DNA of 64,000 nucleotides from Patellaria atrata CBS 101060 (lineage: Eukaryota > Ascomycota > Dothideomycetes > Patellariales > Patellariaceae), in the NCBI GenBank assembly GCA_010093705.1, contig MU006092.1:812623-876622 (forward strand), written 5' to 3'. Of this stretch, positions 35,535 through 46,542 are shown piece by piece. Position 1 is the first letter of the stretch; each line of letters begins with the position of its first letter. The position numbers and the translations under genes are program-made. The notes under the pieces were generated by a model that saw nothing but the letters and a program-made list of their open reading frames with translations, searched no databases and had not been told where the DNA came from.

Positions 35535-36557
35535 GATGCTGATAGCAGTTGATATCAGAGCCGTGAACGATAGAGAAGGTTCAATTTTTGAGTGTCGGCA
35601 CCTTAAGGGAAAGTCCTAGCCACGCAAGCGTGACCAGAAGGGATGAGGCGTTATGTTGCTGGAGGAAACCGGGGGGTGTGACGGGAGATTCGAGGTGGGC
35701 TGTGTAAGTGATAAGTACACCAGGTAGAAGAAAAGGCCTGGTACAAAACTACAAGAACGCAAGAGCAACGGAATGAGGTATTGAAACGGGAGCGAAGCAG
35801 TGTGCGCGCGCCTTCAACAACGCAAATGAATGAGCGGCTGAGTTGGGCGTGGTTCAAAATGATGTGAGGGTTGATAGATGTTAAAGGTTGTGGGTTAGGT
35901 TATGTTGCCCCGTTCGAGGAGAGGAGGGGCTTAGGTACGGAAGTCTTGGTGTGTACTGTATCTACTGTACTGTACAGGTCTAGTTAGTTCTAGGTCCAGC
36001 CTCCAGAATCCCAGACGTCCGAACATCAAAGAAAATAAGCAGAAAAGCCGAGGGGAATAAGTACGGTATGTAGTTAATTTGAGCTATTGGCCATTATCAC
36101 GAAACAAGACTCGACGTTACCGCCGTACCGTAGCTTTGCATAACTTGTGAGGTTGGTGGCACTATCAACATCTACATTCAACCCGCATGTCATCACACGA
36201 TTGGACGATGGAATAAGGTACGCGTCAGGATACTATGTACTATATATCTATTAAAAGATACACAGAAGTGACCACCGTTTCGAACCTGGATGTACACATC
36301 AAGCGTACTCTATACAGGACCTAAGAAGGATAGACTAGTATTATCTACTATTGAGACTTGATGGTAGAGAGGTCGTAGATCGCTAGAATTTATGAACTTT
36401 CACAATCTAAAGAGGATAGTATCAGTTACATCAAATTAGTTAATTCTACAGAGATGTTACATATTGACGTCCGGTTCCCTAAGGGTATCCAATATTACAA
36501 TTGCCCTACGGACGTCCACATCGTTGCTCTATACTACACTGCTGCTGCTCGGAACCT
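35535..36557. other. Upstream region of RSP5 and 3' flank of the DUF1279 gene
   Basis: About 1 kb with a GTACTGTAC word at 35967-35975 and related words just before it. The right half is AT-rich. No gene is seen. Confidence 0.4.
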
Positions 36558-37420
36558 CTATTTCCCCTTTGGTCTTCTCTTTCCAATATCCCACCCCCAG
36601 CCTCTTAATACCTTAACGACCTTGGGTGTCACCGCCGCCGTTAACGGGACTCTCATAAAGATGAAGGACTTATGTATCGCATATGCCAACGCCAACTGCG
36701 TCCAGATGGCTGTGTAGAAAAGGAACATATTAGCAAAACCTTTCCTCATTCAACCCAGTATGGTTTCAACTTACTAGCATTCGCTCCTGTATTATTGGCA
36801 ACCGCCTCATCGACCTCTTCTGACCACCCAACTGCTCCCTCCCTCACCGTCGCCTCAGCAGGTCCTTCATCCTCAGGTCCTCCTATAGCCTCTTTCTTCC
36901 TCTCCGCGTCTGGGAATGGGATCCTCACCACGGCCCAAAACGCGTCAATGACAGCATGCTCCCATCGTCCAATCCGATCCGTCCCTAATACCCTAACCGC
37001 CAAAAAGCAAAATGGAAAGTCCAGAGCTGATAGTAGCATATATACCCCAAAGGCGCCCCATCCATATTCCCTCGATAGTTTTTTCAAGCGCTGTGATAAC
37101 GACGGGGCTGGAGCCGGCGAATTGAGGTTGGGTGTTGGGTGAGGGTTTGGAGACGTATGCGGTGATTGTTTCGAACCATTGTTACGAATGAAACGTAGGG
37201 CGCGAGACTGGATCCAGGGGCGGGTCTGGATTTGCCGCTGGAAGAGTAGTAGAAGTGAAGAGCTCCTAGCTGATCTTTTTGTGTGAAATAAGCGGACCGA
37301 AGGGGAAGACTTAAAAAACTGAGGCGGGAGGTTGTGGGGAGCTTGACAACAGGTACTGGAGTCCCAACCACGCGCCCTACGCGAGATGGAGAACGGGCTG
37401 GGGGGAAATGTTGGCTTCAT
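36558..37420 (-). CDS. DUF1279 (Nat2/FAM210-like) mitochondrial membrane protein
   Basis: Two exons on the minus strand, 37420-36775 and 36709-36558; 265 residues. The N-terminal 100 residues are Arg/Ser-rich without acidic residues (FSISRRARGW, RLFHTKRSARSSSLLLLFQR), a strong mitochondrial presequence. The DUF1279 core is split by the intron: SQRLKKLSREYGWGAFGVYM, LLSALDFPFCFLAVRVLGTD, RIGRWEHAVIDAFW, then IWTQLALAYAIHKSFIFMRV and PLTAAVTPKVVKVLRGWGWD. Proteins of this family sit in the mitochondrial inner membrane; yeast Nat2 and animal FAM210A are examples, with roles linked to mitochondrial translation or maintenance. The start at 37420 (MKPTFPPS) was preferred over 37510, which adds a Thr/Ser stretch of leader type. 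Confidence 0.85.
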
Positions 37421-37784
37421 CTTAACACTTTGTATGTCAGTTGACTTTACAGGAGAATAACTGTTATGACATGTTGAAGTGGATGTAGAAGTTGTCTGAT
37501 GTAACTGCAACGAGAGAACTATCCGTGTCTTGGCATTGTGTCGTAGTCAGGTCTGAGGAAAAAGTGCTCCGTATCCTATAATATATCAAAGTATCAACCA
37601 CATATCATCTCCCTGGAAATTTGATATACGATGCTGAATTCCTTTTCAACTATCCAGTTTCACTCTAATTCATGTCTTCTACATCATCTATATGCTATCC
37701 CTGTAACTCCTGAAAGGGGCGCTCCAAGTATTGTAAACATAACTCCTACCCATGCAACAATTAGCTCTCCAGTCAAATTGACCC
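37421..37784. other. Short intergenic region
   Basis: 364 bp between two genes of the same strand; 5' flank of the DUF1279 gene and 3' flank of the transporter. No motif recognised. Confidence 0.4.
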
Positions 37785-39454
37785 TCAAACCCTTAGAGTC
37801 CTTAGTTGAACCTCTTGCAATCCTCTTCTCCCTTGATCTAGTCCTAAACTTGAATTATCTTCCATAACCTCTACCAGTCCCCTTTCTTCATCTCTTCCCG
37901 TCCCTCGTCCTTCCGTAGTCTCCTTGCTAACTGCACTATCCTTATGCACCGCGACATATATTGCGGAGCCAAGGATTAGACTGGATCCAATAATCGAGAG
38001 AAGTTCAGGAGTCGTCCCAAAGACTAGTTTGTCGAAGGCTAAGGCAAAAAGCATCTGCGTATAAACCATATTGGTTGCTCGAGAGGATTTCTCATATTGA
38101 AGGCCGGCCGCCAGAAGAAATTGCATCACAAACCCACATACACCCAAAAATATCAGTAGAGCCCATTCCTTCATATTAGCCGGAAGTAGAAATCCAATAT
38201 CAGGTAGTGCAAACATCATAACTGTAGCCACGATAGTACACCATACCGCGAAATAATTAACGCTAAGGAGCGGATGGGCTCTCTTTCCAATCCATCGAAT
38301 CGTTGTGTAAGCACATGCGGCACCGAGGACACCCAGCATCGCAAGACCGACAGCACCAGCTCTTTGCGCTGGCGTGACGTTGTCATAGTTAAAACGGTCG
38401 TGTGGTGAAGTAGTAGAGTTGGGCGCACCTGAAATTGGCGCAATATCCGCATCACCGCTTGTGGGAGGTGTGGAGACCTGACGTGAGAAGGATAACGTGG
38501 GGCGGGCAATGAGCACAACTCCAAACAAGGATATGTATGCTGCGATCTGTTCCATCCTGGTAAAAGGTTCGTTGATGAGGAACGAACATGCCCAGCACGC
38601 GAGTGAAGGGGCCAGAAAAGTGAGTACGGTAGCATCTGCAAGGGGAAGATACATGAGAGAATCTAGTAGGATGAATGAGTATTCCAAAGTCCAATAGGTG
38701 AATGGTAATTCTTGAGTAAACGTACAGTACAATCCGAAGACGCCAAAGAAACCCCCAATCCCACGAGCAACCAGGAGAAGCCGGATCTCTCGCATACCGA
38801 AAGGAAAATGTTCTATCTTTGTAAACCACATATATGTGGAAGCGAGGACCACTGTTATGCTCATACGAGCAAATAATATCTGCAATAAGTTAGAAAATGT
38901 TTTGTTCTTCACTTCTTCGAAAATGTCATTTTCATGTAAACTACAGCGCTATGACTTACATGAAATGGATGCATGCCTTTTCCATTGTTTCCTTCAAGTT
39001 CTAGTAACCGAGTCGTCACGTTCATCAAGGTTCCGAAAAGTTGAGCAATTAGTACAAGACAAAGTCCCTTATTTCTAATCCAAGCATTTTGGATCTTCTT
39101 CTTTAGTGATAGAGGAGGAGCCGGAGATCTGGATGCATGCGTCTGTCCCTGATGATCAGGATAATGAAGAAGCTCTATTGCTCTACCGGTACGAAGTGCA
39201 TTGTAATCTTCTACTGAGAGGTTTGATAATGTATCTGGAGATGGGGCTCTTATTACACCCGTGTATTGTGGCACACTAAAGTGATCTTGTATATCCTTTT
39301 GTAGAGCAACATTTACTTCATTTAAGAGTGGTAGTGGAGAAACTCCATCTGCTTCTGAGTCAGAGTGGGGAATAACTTCTCCGTTACTGGCACGCATATA
39401 AAGTGCCTTGTCGTTGATGAGCTCCGAGTTAGACGGAGGGAAGCTCATATTCAC
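37785..39454 (-). CDS. EamA/DMT-superfamily membrane transporter
   Basis: Three exons on the minus strand: 39454-38960, 38879-38726, 38662-37785; 508 residues. A hydrophilic N-terminus of about 125 residues precedes roughly ten membrane segments in two EamA repeats. Recognisable pieces are NKGLCLVLIAQLFGTLMNVT, RLLELEG, ARMSITVVLASTYMW, GIGGFFGVFGLYYSLMYLPL, ADATVLTFLAPSLACW and, in the second repeat, SSRATNMVYTQMLFALAFDK and ELLSIIGSSLILGSAIYVAV. This is the fungal solute carrier 35-like group of plasma or endomembrane metabolite exporters; no substrate can be given. The GLYY/SLMYL junction fixes the second intron, whose donor overlaps a GTACAGTAC word. The C-terminal 50 residues are charged and cytosolic. 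Confidence 0.86.
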
Positions 39455-42400
39455 TCATTCGCAGACACTCCAAGAGATCAGTAGAATAGAAATGAACAGT
39501 AAAGAAATCGAGCTGTGAATACCTTAGTGGGGAAAATAACAACAGCAAGCAGATCACCGGTGTAGGCACAAGGCGGAGCTCGACATCTCAACCCCGTCTC
39601 GCACACACAATTCCCATCCCCACCTTCGGGCTTCCTGTAGTAGAAAGGCGGCACATGTGTTGTCCACGCTATCGGATGCACGTCTGAAGCCATCATGATA
39701 GAAGTTACCTGGATGGTGCAAATAACGTCCGCGGCACGCTTGAGGAGCTGGCCACGCAGGGAATTTCGCCGATTTTCCATGGTCAGCGGGAGATCGTCTG
39801 GAGATGACTCGGAACGACATGGATAACACAAGTCTACTAATTACCTGTATACATGCCATAACGCTTGTTGTATCATCATGTTCGTTATGAATTTCTTTAT
39901 CGCAAAATGGAAATAAGATGCACGGAAATAAGTTCTCAGCAAAGTTCAGTTTGACATTGAGGTTGTCAAAGTTGAGCAGGCGAGCTGTCATTCTGTCTAA
40001 GTATTAGTTAGCAAAATGTCACGATCAGCCAATCATATCGCTCCAAAATATACTTGCTAGCCCCCTTAAGGTACTTTATCTTCTCCTTCTAAAGGAGCTT
40101 CTCTACTCTGGAATCGCAAGTGCATGATAAAAGTCTGGGAAAGGGGTGGTTTTATAAAGGATGATAGAGGTATAGACTGCTGTGCTTCACTTCTATCTGT
40201 ACTTCATCTGTGTGTAGTATTAGTTGGCCGTCTGATAGATCACGATAGTTGGAACTGTCGACTCAGCATACTCTTGTGCAAACGTATTTCCCCATATCAT
40301 CGCACTGCTGGTCGATAATCACCTCCTCTGTCATAATCAGTATTTCTTGGTTTGTAACCCTTGCTCAATTTCCACTGTACAGCGAATGTCGAATCCAAGA
40401 AAATACAAGATCTCCACAATCTGTACAGTACACTCATTTGTACTGTACAGCTACAAGTTTTCGGTACGGTTTCGCCTTCCCATACAGCAGTGTCGGACAC
40501 GGCTTAGAGATGAGCGTACAGTATGCGAGGAATTCCACGACGGCGGAAGGGATAATATGCATGAACAAAACTGGTGATTTTGCTGTTATACATTATGCAT
40601 CTCTCAGCACGCGGTAGAGTTGTACTTCTCTTAGAATATGTATAGTAAGTGTACAGCGACTGAAGGGTGCCAAACCTGATAAATAGAAATGAATAGAATC
40701 GTGCTGTATAATGGCTTCGGGTAGTTGTACTGTACAGTAGGCTGGGGTACGACTACTCAGCGAGAAAAGGTATAATGGCTTTTTGGTTGGACTGAACTCG
40801 AGCAACAGTGTCGTAGTTGAAACCTTTGACTATTAGAATAATAATTTCCGCGGATAACGCGATCGGAAATCATGGCTCAAGATTTCCCTTTTTGATTCCG
40901 TCCTTAACTCGATGCTGCGGTCAACTCGACCCTGCATATCGGTTGGAAATGATACTAAAAGAAACGGTTTTGTGTTAGATTCTCCGTAAAGAACATCTTC
41001 TTTTCTACAGCTTTTGCGATATGGTTCGATGCTAATCGGGGCCGACCTAGAGACTGCTAGAAGGTCCCCGATGTTGTAAGACCATATGAGAATGAATAGG
41101 GAATCGAATATCTAACGCAGACGGAAATGGCTGAATGTGAGAAAGAGCGTGATCCGCCACAGAAAAATCCTTCATACCTCCATCAACAAACGCGCTGATG
41201 TATAAGGTGGCTTTTGGACCGTAGTCTGCAATGCATAATTTCCTGGCTGAACTATATTTGACGGAGAAATGGGTGTTGATAGAGCCTAGCCCGAATCGAG
41301 ACATATTCTTTACTCTGACATGACGATCCCGGCCAACTGTATGTTCTAACAGTGAAATGATTGCTGGACTTGTATATACTTATAAGATCTTCTAAGAGAT
41401 TGTATTCGACCGGAAGCCTTTTGATTGTGGAGAGCGTGCGGAAGTTTAGGAAAGCCAATGATTGCAAAAAAGGGACCTTCTGAACGTGGAAAAATGAAGA
41501 ATAGAATTTGAAAACCGGTTTTGCTTTCAATCCACTGGAGAAATCCTTCCAAGAGCTGTTGTGGAGTTTAATGGAATAAAGTAGTGATAAATCAACCAAC
41601 GATTCTCCCTCCCCGGGGATTTCTGGAAGTCCCCACCGTCATATCCATTAAGGGGCAAGAAAGGCGGGCATCTAAGGAGGAGCCGACGTTGGGTGTTATC
41701 GTCATCAGAATTGCGAACCGACTTCCTGTGCGTAATCATAGCTTACAGCAAAATCAGGCTGAGTATTCACGTAATTCATAGTTCTTTGAAATCAATCAAA
41801 AGTTCTGCATTAATGTGATACATATGATTAAAAGTCGATGGTTACATATAAACTCGAAAAGTCATCACGGTGATAGTAGAGGAAGTGGAAGCTAGCCATA
41901 AAGGGCATAGTGTACTTCTTCCCGGATACGGGGAAGATACATCCTACTACACTTAAGGAAAATTCCGGTCTTTCCGCATACTCAAACATTTCCTTACCAT
42001 AATCGGGCCATGATATTGATAGACTCGCCATCTCATGATAATCGGACATGTAGAATCTCGAGGCGGGCCGCTAGAACTAGTGGTGAAGCTAGTAGACCGG
42101 TGAGGTTGGGGGTGGATAAGATGGAATATCGCAACGCTGTAAAGGCATACTCCGAAAAGTTGAAAAGTGCAAGCGGAATTCCAGCGGATACGCACAATGC
42201 AGGACCAGAATCAGCCTTTTCGGTACCTTATCGGTGATCCTTCAATGCAATAACGGACGGCTGCCCGCTTCCGAGGGTTGTCACCATGCATAAGATATGC
42301 CAAGAGCCATATCACGACGTCTGTATAGCTTTATAGAAACCGGTGGGGCACTACGCCACATACTCTCGACCAGCTATAGTGAGAAATCCTAATAATATCG

Positions 42401-43683
42401 TACAATTTTGTCAGATGTCAAAATTTAAGGACTGTTTGATATGCGGAATTAAGCCGTGGGTCAGCTACTTGCAACTACCTGTTTAAGGAACTTTCTCGCC
42501 TTGGTCGGCGACGTTGACCGATATCTAACCAAAATCTTTGTTTGCCGAGTTATTATGGTCCGTAACGCATACATAGATTGTCCTGGCTCTGTACCACCTA
42601 GTGAAGCGAAGTTCCTTTCTCCTTCAGCGGATGATTCGTGAGAGTCGTATCCATTACGTGGACGGTAATTACGAGGAGTTCAACTACGAGGGGGAATTGG
42701 AATTATGAGAACCAGTCAACCCATGACTAGCTATTTGAAGATATGACATTATTTCTGCGGTATGAGAGTCCGAAGAAGGGGATGTATTGAGGCCCAGTCT
42801 TGAGGTAACCGTCAATGCGGCGGATTAGATGGAGTTAAGAGAGAACACATAGAAACTCGCTACTGATGGTTTAGTAATGTAACTAATTCTTCGTAGGCCT
42901 TTACGCTCGTTCAATATCTGTGGGCGGGTGGATAGATCCGGAGCATCAAAAGAGCTCCACAGTATATACGTGTAGGTAAATTGTACGGTTACACGTAACC
43001 CATAGGATCTATCGTTGCCTTCACGACAGCTAGAGACACCCGTAATGACAGGTGTATAGGAAACAGATCTATACACCCGAATCATCTGTACCGTTGTAAG
43101 TATCTCGTACGTGCTTGCCTTGACTATACATCAAAGTCGGAAACAGTTTGAAGAGTGGGGGTACAGTGCGCATCAAAGATTTTGGAAGTTGACTGCATGT
43201 AGATGCCGAGATATGTCAAACCACTAACATAGGATCATAGTATATCATGTCTCCCAAAGAGGGTGTTATCGATTAGCGCGGTATAACCAACTGTGAAAGA
43301 AAGAAGAGATTTCGCCCCCACCTCAACTAGAGTCTGAAGAGATCATTGGTGAGAATTCCATTAATCCTAAGCTAGAGATAAGAATGTGGTAAGATGTGTT
43401 GAATGGCATGGGAAAGGCACCGGTGGTGCTATCACAGCCAACGAGTTTATTGATATACTTTAGGGACAGGCTCCGAGTGGATACTCAGAAATCCAAGACC
43501 ATTCAGATCGTTGGAAATAGAAGAAAAATCGAAACAAGTAGTCCATTCCTTCAACAGACGAACTCTAAAATGTGTGCTCATGGGAGAAAGAAAAGGAAAA
43601 ATAACACTCCACATTTTTAGACTGGCTAGTGCGCAGGATATAAGGTTATGACTAGAGAAACAAGGCCTGCTAATGGAGCGACC
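39455..43683. other. 4.2-kb gene-poor region
   Basis: No gene is supported. It holds three GTAC-W-GTAC words at 40423, 40440 and 40727 and several shorter relatives. Short open frames (minus-strand 39554-39991 and 41252-41599, plus-strand 42010-42237) have mixed composition, no conserved motif and no coherent splicing. Base composition is AT-rich without the strong TpA excess expected of heavily RIP-mutated repeats, as far as I can judge by eye. Confidence 0.45.
40423..40448. repeat. Pair of GTAC-W-GTAC words
   Basis: GTACAGTAC at 40423-40431 and GTACTGTAC at 40440-40448 form an inverted pair with an 8-bp spacer, so the whole stretch can form a hairpin. Confidence 0.75.
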
Positions 43684-46075
43684 TTAGACTTGCCTTGAAG
43701 GATGTGCTGGGCCCCGTCCAAGAAGGCTCATGACGTCCAACCTTCCGAAGCCTTCCACGTTTCTTAATTCGGCCAGACGAGGACTCTGAGGCTGCATGAT
43801 CGGGCTCTCCTCATCTTCAACCACAGTGCCGTTCACTGCAAGGGCATGTCGATGATAGAGCTCTTCGTCTCCTTTTGAAAATGCTCCAACCTGCGAATTG
43901 AGTGATTCAGAGGCTTTTACTCCAGAGAACGAGAAATCTTGCTCAGTGGCGCCCCAGCTATATGATCTTCCCCGAGATGGGACGGCCAGATAAAATGCGG
44001 TACCGTTCTGGCGGTTATCTGACGAAGACCCTGCGAAGGTATGACCGGCAGGGTTAGTGGTGAGATATGGTTGTAATCCATTAGGAAAGACGGAATCGCC
44101 GCGAATCTGCACCTTTTTACCGCGGTCAAGGGCGGCATCGATTGAGAAGTTGCCACTAGCTGCGTCTTCCCAGTACGATGAATAGACCCAAAGTGGGTAA
44201 TTGAACGTTCGAGCGTATCCACGCGAGGATACATCATTTCCATTCGTCTGCTGTTCAACAGTTTGCACGTACCCTTTGTCATGCAACTCTCCCCCGTTGG
44301 AATAGAAAAGTGTCTGACGCCATGAAACGGGAATGGATCCCTCCGAGGTAGAAATTGTTGACTCAACTGAGAAGGTCCGCTGAACTTCGACAGAGTACGT
44401 TAATGTTTCATTGGTACCGTTGGTTGAAGACCTAACAACGGAGGAGATATGTAGGGTAGGACTAGGGGACGAAAAAGTGGGCTGTGAACCTGTGGTGATG
44501 AAGCCTGGTTCATCAAACCATAGAAATAATTTGCCAGTTACTACCCAATAGTCGCCCACGGATTTGCTTAATGTCCCATTTCCTTGACCATCATCATTTA
44601 TTCCGACCACTCGTATCTCGAAAGAGTGTTCACCGCCGTCACATAGGAGCGGAAGGAGGGGTGTGAGATCAATCTCATCCTCCAGTAGGTCGAAGGCATC
44701 TATGCCAACAATTGGACGCCAGAAGCCTGGAACTATTCCACCAGTGAATATGACCGGGAAGGGCCACTGCACCCCAGCCAATGTGCCATCGACGAACAGC
44801 TGCACCTCGCGGAAAGGGGAGTAGCCGTAAAGTGTAGTTGTATCGGCAAAAGTCTGTGCGTTCGACGAGGGCACATTGCTCCACCAGAATTCTTCCGTGG
44901 ATTGCCCAGATGCTGATATAGTGAAAACTGCCCTTTTCAGGTTTTGAGGGAGCGTGAGGGTATTAATGGCGGTGTCATGTGGTATATTGAACGCACTCGG
45001 GCCGTCGGAGGCAGATTGTCTAGAAGAAACAGGCAGAATGAGATCGGCAGGTTGAGGGAGACCCTCCTCATGGAGAAATATTGCGGTAAGGGTGGTGTTG
45101 AAGGGAGCTGTATACGTATCATCAATCAGGTTACCTAGGTCAAAAATGATCTTCTGGGATTGTTTGAAAAGAGACAAGTAATTGGACACATCCTTCATGT
45201 ACGTCCATTCGATCCCTGTGGCGGTTGGCTCGGCCGTGGAGGTGCGGAAGATCTCTGTATCATTCAGATACATCAATCCCAACCTATAACATATGTTAGC
45301 GAGTCCTGCTGCGGATCACGGGATCATGTCAGGAGTGACGGTACCTATCAAATTGTCTCCCGGCTGAAGTGACTGTGAAATTCAGAATGACCCGGTTGAA
45401 TTGACACGAAGGTGGGTCGTAAGGTCCTGTTAGGTGCTGTCAGCTCACTGTCCACTCAAAGTTGCGAAAGAGTATTCCAATTGCTGTCGAGTGCCCTATG
45501 CTAAGCTTCCATCGCCCCATTCGAGTAAAGATATTAGGGAAGCATACATCCTCGTGTCGTTCAACGTTCTCTATGCATGTAGACTGACCTATGAAGGGTT
45601 TCCCATAGCTGTAAGCGAATACATGCACCATTATAATTTGCTCGCAAGGTGTGTCGACGGGAGTCGGGACTGGATTCGAGACCATGAAAACTTCCAGAAG
45701 GGGGACTGACAATGCTACGGCGTTACGGACAAGGGATCGGGACGAAAATGCGTTGAGATGCGTCAAACCAGTAGCGTTGCAGAACGTAAGGGAATAGCGG
45801 AAAGTGATTAAGACCAGCATAGAACAAATCAACAGTCGAGAAGCCTTCAGCAGCCTAATCATTGACAAGGAATTAATCTCCTTCCCGGGACTGTCTGATT
45901 TTTCATCCCTGGTCCGAGACATTTCTCTACCATATACCCTGCTTCGATCCTCAAAACCACCCATCAAGAGACTTCTGAACCATCTCTTAGTGCCCGTGGG
46001 CTTACGGAACTTGAGTTCGCCATCACAGATGGCGTCATCTAGACCTAATGGTCTTGTTGATGGACTGAGCTCCAT
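43684..46075 (-). CDS. Peptide N-glycanase A-type amidase (PNGase A family), membrane anchored
   Basis: Three exons on the minus strand: 46075-45589, 45426-45345, 45283-43684; 722 residues. An N-terminal cytosolic stretch of about 75 residues is followed by a signal-anchor (MIRLLKASRLLICSMLVLIT). Then comes the PNGase A domain: VPLLEVFMVSNPVPTP, YDPPSCQFNRVILNFTVTSA, GRQFDRLGLMYLNDTEIFRT, STAEPTATGIEWTYMKDVSN, and later GGIVPGFWRPIVGIDAFDLL, YWVVTGKLFLW and WRQTLFYSNGG. The plant and fungal PNGase A enzymes cleave the amide bond between Asn and GlcNAc of N-glycans in an acidic lumen or outside the cell. The fungal members are mostly uncharacterised. An in-frame ATG at 46204 would leave only 38 bp to the gene upstream, so 46075 (MELSPSTRP) is preferred; the start is uncertain. 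Confidence 0.83.
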
Positions 46076-46242
46076 ATCCGTCCCACTCGGTAGTTGCGCA
46101 AAGAGTGCGGTTTCGTTTACAGCAAACTCTTTGCCTGCTCTATTGATCAGAATTGGACCTGGAGCACGTATCTTGGGTAGGGGAATTTTTCTCACCTTTG
46201 CCACGAGCCACGGCCGTAGCCAAAAGGAACCCCCCTTGCTGT

Positions 46243-46542
46243 TTACTGGATCTGGCTATGATCACCTTGATAACTGTCCCAAAAACGTTGAACTGCTCGC
46301 TGTGCTAAAGGAGATGTACTGAATCGTTGTCGATAGAAGTTGAACAGGGCAAATTCGTCTTTTGAAAGTATGTATGTTTCTGGAGCAGCAGACAATCGTC
46401 CCCAAACGTCATGAATTGCTCTTTCTAGAAAAGCAGTAATGTTGGGGTCCACGCCTCCTTCACTATTCCTTGCGACGTCGAGAGCACCTTGCAAACTAAG
46501 GTATCCGTAGCCGTCGACTATTGCGCCATTGTTACCACCCAT
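46243..46542 (-). CDS. Small conserved-looking protein of unknown function
   Basis: A single-exon 99-residue protein starting MGGNNGAIVDGYGYLSLQGA. It is predicted to be mostly helical, with the pieces LDVARNSEGGVDPNITAFLE, IHDVWGRLSAAPETYILSKD and EFALFNFYRQRF, and a closing helix ending RFWDSY. I have an impression of similar stand-alone proteins of about 100 residues in many ascomycetes but no function is known to me. It lies 5' of the PNGase A gene on the same strand; it could instead be a 5' exon of that gene, but the stop at 46243-46245 and poor acceptors argue against this. Confidence 0.6.
   Translation of the reverse strand: MGGNNGAIVDGYGYLSLQGALDVARNSEGGVDPNITAFLERAIHDVWGRLSAAPETYILSKDEFALFNFYRQRFSTSPLAQRAVQRFWDSYQGDHSQIQ

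Noticed and set aside
39554-39991. Minus-strand open frame of 145 codons upstream of the DMT transporter
   Set aside because: Mixed composition, no conserved motif, and attempts to splice it with the overlapping frame at 39478-39831 give immediate stops.
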